From: Acinetobacter wuhouensis
GTDB taxonomy: Bacteria; Pseudomonadota; Gammaproteobacteria; Pseudomonadales; Moraxellaceae
Reading direction: 5' to 3'
Assembly (NCBI RefSeq): GCF_001696605.3
Contig: NZ_CP031716.1
Coordinates: 682,001-746,000 of the forward strand
DNA: 64,000 nucleotides
This document shows positions 58,241 to 64,000 of the stretch, piece by piece (position 1 is the first letter of the stretch; each line of letters begins with the position of its first letter). The position numbers and the translations under genes were made by a program. Under the pieces are notes generated by a model. That model did no database searches. It was given only the letters and a program-made list of their open reading frames with translations, and had not been told where the DNA came from.

Positions 58241-58708
58241 ATGAAATTTATTATTCTCGGATTTATGCTATTGGGTCTAGTCGCTTGTACAACGGCAGAT
58301 CCACTCATGCCAACAAACTCAATAACTGTTGCGATTCAAAAGCAACACCCTAAAGAGGTTAAGTCCTTAAAAAAAGGTGTGCGAATTTATTTCCAACCAA
58401 AATCAACAATGATCGATGAAGAGTATCAACCAGCTTTATCTGTTGCAGCACAGTTACTTCAAGCAAATAAGAATTTTGCCTTACAAATTGAGGGACATAC
58501 TGATAGCTCTGGATCTTTGGCATCGAATAATAAAGTATCATTAAATCGTGCAAATCTTGTAAAAGACTATTTAATCAATGAATATAAAGTTAATCCTGAG
58601 CAGTTAATGATATTAGGCTCTGGGCCTACAAAACCGATTGCAGATAATAAAACAGCAGATGGTAAAGCGAAGAATAGACGAGTAGAGGTTATTTTAAAAA
58701 TTAAATAA
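58241..58708 (+). CDS. OmpA-family lipoprotein
   Basis: A 155-aa lipoprotein with signal MKFIILGFMLLGLVAC (lipobox LVAC) and a complete OmpA_C domain (IEGHTDSSGSLASNNKVSLN; NRANLVKDYL; KNRRVEVILK). The mature protein begins CTTADPLMPTN and has no barrel, so it should be anchored in the outer membrane and grip peptidoglycan, like Pal or the RmpM family. It follows ompA after its own terminator, so it is probably transcribed separately. Confidence 0.88.
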   Translation: MKFIILGFMLLGLVACTTADPLMPTNSITVAIQKQHPKEVKSLKKGVRIYFQPKSTMIDEEYQPALSVAAQLLQANKNFALQIEGHTDSSGSLASNNKVSLNRANLVKDYLINEYKVNPEQLMILGSGPTKPIADNKTADGKAKNRRVEVILKIK

Positions 58709-58807
58709 TTGAAATTTAAAATAACAAGAGATATAGCCTCTCTATATAAAATGCTTTATCGCTTATAATTATGTTTCTTGGTTTTGAAACTATGTGGTGA
58801 AATAAGC

Positions 58808-59335
58808 GTGCAGCTACCTGATGAGTTATTAGATTTAGAAGCAAATTGCGGTATTTATGCGATCTGGATGATTTTTCATCATTATGGTGTAGATCTTCAT
58901 ATTCCAGATCTTGTGAAACTCTGTAAGCATAATGATCAAGATGGTACTTTTGGTATCTCACTTGCTGTTGCATTACAAAAGTTAGGTTTAGATGTTACTT
59001 TTTATAGTGATGAAGATTTGGTTCAGCATTCAACAGAAGTCGAGTTCTACCAAGAGGCTCAAGTGCTTGGAATCAGTGTTCAACAACCTTCTTGTAGTTA
59101 TCAAGATATTCAGTACGCAGTTGAAAATGGTAATTTCGTGATTGTGTACTATGACACATTAGAAGGTGTTGGGTACCATTCATTGGTATATTCAATTGAT
59201 GATGTCGAAATTAGTTTCTTTGATAGTTTCGAGCCTATGCCTAAAACTGTTTTTGAACAGCAACGTCAAGTTGAAGGAATTTGTCGTCAAGTGATCATCG
59301 TTGATGATCGAAAATTTTGCATGCGTGATGCGTAA
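58808..59335 (+). CDS. C39-like papain-fold peptidase
   Basis: A 175-aa protein with the papain-type Cys motif ANCGIYAIWMIFHHYG, the His region GVGYHSLVYSIDD and ISFFDSFEP (Asp), all in the order seen in C39 and other bacterial cysteine peptidases. No signal peptide, so a cytoplasmic role. The start is uncertain: GTG at 58808 follows GGTGA, while a TTG at 58778 would add 10 residues. It is not next to an ABC exporter, so it is unlikely to be a bacteriocin processor. Confidence 0.65.
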   Translation: MQLPDELLDLEANCGIYAIWMIFHHYGVDLHIPDLVKLCKHNDQDGTFGISLAVALQKLGLDVTFYSDEDLVQHSTEVEFYQEAQVLGISVQQPSCSYQDIQYAVENGNFVIVYYDTLEGVGYHSLVYSIDDVEISFFDSFEPMPKTVFEQQRQVEGICRQVIIVDDRKFCMRDA

Positions 59336-59447
59336 TTTATTCAATATGATGTAAATTGAGTTTTTTCTAGATCAGCTTAATTGATAAAAATATGATGAAA
59401 ATGTATTTCAGCAAAGCGAACTCTGCTGAAATAGGTATTCTAGCTAT

Positions 59448-60653
59448 TTATCCTTTGATACATAATACTTGTTTAAGTGTATGAACGACTTCAATTAAAT
59501 CACTTTGATTTGCCATGACTTGATGAATATCTTTGTATGCACTCGGAATTTCATCCACAACGCCTTTGTCTTTACGACATTCAATACCTTCTGTTTGTGC
59601 AATCAAATCTTGCTGACTAAATAAATGCTTGGCTTTAGTTCGACTCATTTTTCTTCCTGCACCATGTGAGCATGAGCAGAATGAATCGGGATTGCCTTTG
59701 CCTTTAACAATAAAAGATTGTGCGCCCATTGAGCCAGGAATGATGCCATATTCATCAAGCCCTGCACGAATTGCCCCTTTACGTGTCACAAATACCTCTT
59801 CACCAAAGTGAATTTCTTTACGGACGTAATTATGGTGGCAATTAATTGCTTCTTTGTTCATTTGAAAACTTGGCAGTAATGGGCGAATTGCCTCTAAGAT
59901 TAAACGCATCATTTCACGTCTATTCTCATAGGCATATTCTTGTGCCCATTCTACAGCTTCAAAATAATCATCAAAGTTATTTGAACCTTCGGCAAAGTAA
60001 CTTAAATCTTTATCTGGCACATGCCCAAAACGGCTTTGGGCTTCTTTTTTGGCGCGTTCAATAAAGTAAGTCCCAATCACATTGCCTAAACCACGACTGC
60101 CTGAATGTAGCATGATCCAAACATCATCATTTTCATCTAAGCATAGTTCAATAAAGTGATTTCCACCACCTAAAGTACCAAGCTGTTTTTGCCAAGTTGA
60201 ATCAAAGCTACGTAACATACGTTTCAGCGCAGGGTGCTTATCTGTAATCAATTTCAGCCTTTTGTCTAAAGGAGAAAGCGTAGAGGCCTTGGCTTTGAGT
60301 TGCTTATGCATTTCAAAACCAATGGGTACTTTTCTTTCAATCGCATTACGTAAGGCACTTAAATTATCAGGCAACTGTGATGCTTTTAAACTGATTCGTA
60401 GTGCATTCATGCCACAACCAATATCCACACCAACTGCAGCAGGGATAATGGCATTCTTGGTTGGAATGACACTACCTACAGTTGCACCCTTACCTAGATG
60501 TACATCAGGCATCACCGCAATATGCGAGTGAATAAATTGTAATTGCGACATTTTCCGAAGTTGCGTTAGGCTTTCTTCATCCACATCTTGTGTATAAATT
60601 TTTACTGGGACGCCATATTCTGCTTTGGCGTTCAAAATCATTTGTATTGCCAT
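59448..60653 (-). CDS. rtcB: RNA 3'-phosphate ligase RtcB
   Basis: A 401-aa RNA ligase joining 3'-phosphate or 2',3'-cyclic phosphate ends to 5'-OH. It contains HIAVMPDVHLGKGATVGS, GVDIGCGMNALR (metal Cys), GTLGGGNHFIELC, HSGSRGLGN and CSHGAGRKMSR (nucleotidyl His). It resembles E. coli RtcB. The ATG at 60653 is chosen; in-frame upstream codons reach 60707 but do not match the family. It is preceded by a promoter, a small leader transcript with its own terminator, and no rtcA. Confidence 0.94.
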   Translation of the reverse strand: MAIQMILNAKAEYGVPVKIYTQDVDEESLTQLRKMSQLQFIHSHIAVMPDVHLGKGATVGSVIPTKNAIIPAAVGVDIGCGMNALRISLKASQLPDNLSALRNAIERKVPIGFEMHKQLKAKASTLSPLDKRLKLITDKHPALKRMLRSFDSTWQKQLGTLGGGNHFIELCLDENDDVWIMLHSGSRGLGNVIGTYFIERAKKEAQSRFGHVPDKDLSYFAEGSNNFDDYFEAVEWAQEYAYENRREMMRLILEAIRPLLPSFQMNKEAINCHHNYVRKEIHFGEEVFVTRKGAIRAGLDEYGIIPGSMGAQSFIVKGKGNPDSFCSCSHGAGRKMSRTKAKHLFSQQDLIAQTEGIECRKDKGVVDEIPSAYKDIHQVMANQSDLIEVVHTLKQVLCIKG

Positions 60654-60707
60654 GATTTTCTCTTCTTGAATTTTTATTTTGTCCGCGCATATCAAACATA
60701 GAGGCAT

Positions 60708-60730
60708 AAAAAAACCTAGCGAATGCTAGG
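60708..60730 (-). terminator. Intrinsic terminator upstream of rtcB
   Basis: The stem CCTAGC-GAAT-GCTAGG is followed in the minus-strand transcript by seven U. It lies about 55 bp before rtcB and would stop transcripts from the promoter at 60916-60943, so it could act as an attenuator or end a small RNA. Confidence 0.75.
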
Positions 60731-60793
60731 CTTTATTACATTGTAATATTTTGCATTCGGACACAATTGTAAACAGTGCCCGTAAGTAGACAT
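60716..60793 (-). other. 25-codon ORF ending in the leader terminator
   Basis: ATG TCT ACT ... encodes MSTYGHCLQLCPNAKYYNVI and KPSIR; the stop lies inside the terminator stem. No ribosome site precedes it. A ribosome on it would disrupt the terminator, so it may matter for read-through into rtcB. Speculative. Confidence 0.3.
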
Positions 60794-60801
60794 CTGCTTG
60801 T

Positions 60802-60831
60802 TTAGTTTTGTTTGTTCTCTGTAAATGGCAT
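60802..60831 (-). other. Nine-codon leader ORF with strong ribosome site
   Basis: AAGGAG six nt before ATG; encodes MPFTENKQN and a TAA. It lies in the leader between the promoter and the terminator upstream of rtcB. The ribosome site is better than that of many real genes in the window. Confidence 0.45.
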
Positions 60832-60915
60832 GATGTACTCCTTAAATCTGTGAATTCGATATTTGTAAGAATTCGGTATAGGGGAATTGAACTAATCTTA
60901 TTCAATTTTCAGGTT

Positions 60916-60943
60916 ATTCTATAAATAAAAAAAAGTTTGTCAA
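60916..60943 (-). promoter_or_regulatory. Sigma70-type promoter for the rtcB leader
   Basis: TTGACA (60943-60938), 16-bp spacer with a T-tract, TAGAAT (60921-60916). Transcription would start near 60909 and run left toward rtcB. Confidence 0.65.
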
Positions 60944-60977
60944 TTTATTCTTTAAATTTTATTTTTCGGTAAGAATT

Positions 60978-61002
60978 AAAAAAAGCAGCCCTGAGGCTGC
61001 TT
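60978..61002 (-). terminator. Terminator after lysP
   Basis: AAGCAGCC-CTGA-GGCTGCTT with an A-run on the left, reading as a terminator for the minus strand. Confidence 0.85.
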
Positions 61003-61022
61003 CATATTGATGAATAAAGAAA

Positions 61023-62486
61023 TTATTCTTTTTCAATCTGCATTGGTTTTACATCCATTTCATCATATGCAACAAATTTTGATTTGAATTTCCATTTATA
61101 ACCTAGCCAAATTGCAAGGAAGAGTGGAATACTGATATAGGTTGATAATACGCCCATCCAGTCACCTTTCATAAAGGCTTCATAGTTTTGACCTAAGACC
61201 ACGATCGCACAGAGAATAAATGCAAACCATGGACCGAATGGGAAAAACTTAGCACGATAAGCAAGGTCTTCAAGTTTGTAGCCTTGAGCTAAATAACCTT
61301 TACGGAAGCGGTAATGTGAAATTGCAATCCCTAGCCACACGATGAATCCACACATCCCTGACATATTGAGCAACCATGTAAATACAACACTTTCACCAAT
61401 AAATGTTGTTAAGAAACACAGTGCAGCAATTGCAGTTGTGGCATAAAGGGCATTCATTGGAACACCGCGAAGATCTAGTTTGGAGAATACTTTTGGTGCT
61501 TTCCCTTCACGTGCCATGTCAAACAGCATACGTGTTGAAGAATACATACCTGAGTTACCCGCAGACATAATCGCAGTTAAAATCACCGCATTCATTAAGC
61601 CCGCAGCAAAGGCTAAACCTGCTTTTTCATAGAGTAATGTGAATGGCGAAAGGGTAATATTACCGTCGCCTTCAGCAGCCAAAGCAAGGTTTGGATCTGT
61701 ATATGCCACCAATGTACCGATGATGAAAATACACAAGATATAGAATAAAAGAATACGCCAGAAGATTTGCTTAATCGCAATCGGAATGGTCTTTTTCGGA
61801 TCTTTAGATTCACCTGCTGCAACACCGACCATCTCAGTGCCTTGGAAAGAGAATCCAGCAATCATTGCCACACCAACTAAAGCTTGGAAACCACCTACAA
61901 AAGGAGCTTCACCAATCGTCCAGTTTTTGGTAATTGAATCTGTTGGATCAAGCATGATTTTACCGATCATGAACAGACCGATTGCAATAAAGAAGATAAT
62001 CGCAATGACTTTGACCAGTGAAAATAAGAACTCACTTTCACCAAAACCTTTAACCGTTAAAGCATTGATAAAGAAAATGATGGCAAGGAACAGGGCACTC
62101 CACCAGAAGCCTGGAATGTCTGGAAACCAGAATTTCATGATGAACTGAACGGCAACCAATTCAAATGCAACCGTAATTGCCCAGTTATACCAATAGTTCC
62201 AGCCTAGTGCGAAACCAAAGCCTTCTTCTACATATTTATTACCATAAGTAAAAAATGCTCCAGAAGTTGGGTTGTGCGTAGCCAATTCACCAAGACTGGT
62301 CATCAAGAAATAAATCATGACACCAATTAACACATAGGCAAGTAATGCACCGCCTGGACCCGCTGTCGCAATGGTTTGACCTGAAGCAAGGAATAAACCT
62401 GTTCCGATTGAACCACCAATGGCGATCATATTTAAATGTCTTGCTCCAAGCTTTCGCTGAAGTTTTGGATGACCATTATCGCTCAT
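61023..62486 (-). CDS. lysP: Amino acid permease, LysP-like
   Basis: A 487-aa APC-family permease with 12 membrane helices. The start LGARHLNMIAIGGSIGTGLF, then TAGPGGALLAYVLIGVMIYF and YVEEGFGFALGWNYWYNWAI, follow E. coli LysP closely. It imports lysine, perhaps other cationic amino acids, with protons. AAGGA six nt before the ATG at 62486 supports this start over 62489. The start overlaps the stop of rsmC (ATGATG), so the two genes are coupled. Confidence 0.9.
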   Translation of the reverse strand: MSDNGHPKLQRKLGARHLNMIAIGGSIGTGLFLASGQTIATAGPGGALLAYVLIGVMIYFLMTSLGELATHNPTSGAFFTYGNKYVEEGFGFALGWNYWYNWAITVAFELVAVQFIMKFWFPDIPGFWWSALFLAIIFFINALTVKGFGESEFLFSLVKVIAIIFFIAIGLFMIGKIMLDPTDSITKNWTIGEAPFVGGFQALVGVAMIAGFSFQGTEMVGVAAGESKDPKKTIPIAIKQIFWRILLFYILCIFIIGTLVAYTDPNLALAAEGDGNITLSPFTLLYEKAGLAFAAGLMNAVILTAIMSAGNSGMYSSTRMLFDMAREGKAPKVFSKLDLRGVPMNALYATTAIAALCFLTTFIGESVVFTWLLNMSGMCGFIVWLGIAISHYRFRKGYLAQGYKLEDLAYRAKFFPFGPWFAFILCAIVVLGQNYEAFMKGDWMGVLSTYISIPLFLAIWLGYKWKFKSKFVAYDEMDVKPMQIEKE

Positions 62487-63529
62487 CATGATTCCTTACT
62501 ATTTTTTTGAGTATTGGCAAATAACACTTTAAAGCCTTGTTGATCTGCTTTAGTCTCACATCGACCAAAGCTTTGCTCAATCAGTAATGGGTAATTGAGG
62601 AAGCGGTTCGCCACAATCCACAACTCACCCCCCGATTTTAAATGTCGTCTTGCCGTTTTACATAAATTTTCGCTGGCATTGTAATCTGTTTGAATCCCCT
62701 GATGAAATGGGGGATTGCTGACGATTGCGTGCAAGAATAGCGGTGCATCTTCAATTCCAGTTACAGCTTTGACTTCAAGTTGCTCTAATGGCAACGCATT
62801 TTTTTCAAAAGTCATTTGCGTCGAAGCCAATGCAAATGCATCTACATCTAAAGCAAAGATACGGTTTTTAGGATTTAATTTGGATAAATATGCACTGATC
62901 ACGCCTGCACCACAACCAAAATCAGCAATTTTACCTGAGCTAACCTGTTTTAAATAAGGCAATAATACTGCAGTACCGACATCTAAACGATTTTGACTGA
63001 AAACGCCTGGTAATGCGCAAATCGTCAATTCTCCAGCTGGTGTTTCCACTGGATAATGTTGAACCCATTCAGTAAGAGGTTTGGCAACGACAGTTTTATC
63101 AGTTGTTAGTTGCCACATTTGGCAATGGCGTGCGCTGTCTAACTTAATCGCTTGCCCAAACGGTTGTAATTGCTTGGAAGCACGTTCTACGCCGCCTTTT
63201 TTCTCTCCAACTAAAAAGATGGATGCACCAATCGGTAGGCGACTGACTAAATTATGCAAAATATAATTGAGTAATTCTTTTGATTTGGGAACAAAAACTA
63301 CAGCTTGATCAAAGCTAGATTCTGGAAGATCTGTTCCAAAATGTACATCTGATTGTTGGTTTTGGAAGTATTGAAATTCATTAAAATTCCACGTCCAAAC
63401 ACTTGCTTCGATGTCATGAGCTAAATTTGAAAGTAGGTCATCCATTGGTGCATTGACCAATAACACGCGTCCAGAAAGGTAGTCATGCTGTCGAATGACA
63501 ACTTCACTTCTCGGCTCCATATTCACCAT
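62486..63529 (-). CDS. rsmC: 16S rRNA (guanine-1207-N2) methyltransferase RsmC
   Basis: A 347-aa two-domain methyltransferase close to E. coli RsmC: an N-terminal inactive domain ([20 protein letters not shown]), then the SAM site [15 protein letters not shown] and the NPPFHQG catalytic motif, and [15 protein letters not shown]. It methylates G1207 of 16S rRNA. The ATG at 63529 or the one at 63520 (MEPRSEVV) may be used. It is coupled to lysP. Confidence 0.9.
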   Translation of the reverse strand: MVNMEPRSEVVIRQHDYLSGRVLLVNAPMDDLLSNLAHDIEASVWTWNFNEFQYFQNQQSDVHFGTDLPESSFDQAVVFVPKSKELLNYILHNLVSRLPIGASIFLVGEKKGGVERASKQLQPFGQAIKLDSARHCQMWQLTTDKTVVAKPLTEWVQHYPVETPAGELTICALPGVFSQNRLDVGTAVLLPYLKQVSSGKIADFGCGAGVISAYLSKLNPKNRIFALDVDAFALASTQMTFEKNALPLEQLEVKAVTGIEDAPLFLHAIVSNPPFHQGIQTDYNASENLCKTARRHLKSGGELWIVANRFLNYPLLIEQSFGRCETKADQQGFKVLFANTQKNSKES

Positions 63530-63586
63530 CCATCATTAAATAAAAAAGTATGTTTATCTTCATTAAAATGAAGCTTAAACAAACCA

Positions 63587-63610
63587 AATGCCCAGACTAA
63601 GCTGGGCATT
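63587..63610 (-). terminator. Hairpin after the nucleobase permease
   Basis: AATGCCCAG-ACTAAG-CTGGGCATT, perfect 9-bp stem, 19 bp past the permease stop. The following U-run is weak. Confidence 0.65.
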
Positions 63611-63628
63611 ATACAAAGAATTGATTCG

Positions 63629-64000
63629 TTATTTTTTAGTTTCAGGTAAAACTAAATTTAAAATCAAGGCAGCAATACCACCAGTTGCAACACCAGAACT
63701 AAAAATGTTTTTCGGTAGTTCTGGTAAATGTTCTAAAATTTGAGGAACTTGCGCAACGCCTAAGCCTAGTGCTAAAGAAATTGCGATGATTAATAAAGCA
63801 CGACGATCTAGCTGAATTCCCGATAAAATGTTAATACCAGACGCAGCAACAGCACCAAACATGACCATTACAGCACCACCAAGTACAGCTTGTGGCACAG
63901 CTTGGATCACACCTGCAACCGCAGGGAATAAGCCAAGGATGATGAGCATGATTGCGATCCAGATCCCGACATAACGGCTCGCAACACCAGTCAGTTGAAT
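63629..64000 (-). CDS. Xanthine/uracil permease (NCS2), N-terminus outside window
   Basis: The frame runs open to the right edge, giving 123 C-terminal residues. [17 protein letters not shown] and [20 protein letters not shown] are typical of NCS2 nucleobase-proton symporters, closer to the xanthine/urate group than to UraA. The C-terminus ([10 protein letters not shown]) is intact. About 300 residues lie outside the window. Confidence 0.85.
   Translation of the reverse strand: MQLTGVASRYVGIWIAIMLIILGLFPAVAGVIQAVPQAVLGGAVMVMFGAVAASGINILSGIQLDRRALLIIAISLALGLGVAQVPQILEHLPELPKNIFSSGVATGGIAALILNLVLPETKK

Overview
The window is a piece of chromosome from an Acinetobacter-like gammaproteobacterium (Moraxellaceae). 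The DNA is AT-rich. The OmpA porin has the Acinetobacter type of Ala/Pro/Val linker, AccA lacks the N-terminal extension seen in enterobacteria, and most proteins resemble Acinetobacter homologues. No prophage, plasmid module, CRISPR array, rRNA or tRNA gene was found.

Layout: 0-5 kb holds a DUF535/VirK-type protein (cut by the window edge), a lipid A-type acyltransferase, aspS and a DUF4184 membrane protein. 5-11.5 kb holds a TonB-dependent receptor of ZnuD type behind a perfect 21-bp Zur-box-like palindrome, a phospholipase D-family protein, an RcnB-like protein, PsiE and a Sel1-repeat protein. 11.7-23.5 kb is a lipid catabolism region: two long acyl-CoA dehydrogenases, an acyl-CoA ligase, an AraC regulator, and a divergent cluster of neutral ceramidase, aldonolactone-oxidase-type flavoprotein and a fold-type III PLP enzyme. 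It looks like a locus for ceramide/sphingosine use that feeds fatty acid oxidation.

23.8-40 kb is the translation/IHF block thrS-infC-rpmI-rplT-pheS-pheT-ihfA, split by two insertions. Between infC and rpmI lie a Nu-class GST, small membrane proteins, two tandem TonB-C-repeat proteins and an MFS exporter. Between rplT and pheS lies a cassette bounded by two paralogous tail-anchored proteins of unknown function; inside are a ParB-fold protein, a small protein, a GNAT and a NADAR protein. The thrS leader carries a convincing imitation of the tRNA-Thr(UGU) anticodon arm, and infC starts with AUU five bases after thrS. 40-49 kb holds an Ala-rich lipoprotein, rho, trxA, ppx, accA, tilS, proC and a YggT protein. 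49-64 kb holds polA, a DUF2339 protein, a thiolase, a lone pseudopilin, ompA with an OmpA-like lipoprotein, a C39-like protein, rtcB with an unusual leader, lysP, rsmC and the end of a xanthine/uracil permease.

Repeats: two 218-219 bp MITE-like elements with about 14-17 bp terminal inverted repeats flank the PLP enzyme gene, and a third, decayed relative follows ihfA. Short palindromes matching their core occur in several other intergenic gaps. The best candidates for undescribed biology are the paralog-bounded NADAR/ParB cassette, the sphingolipid locus, and the rtcB leader with its mini-ORFs and terminator.
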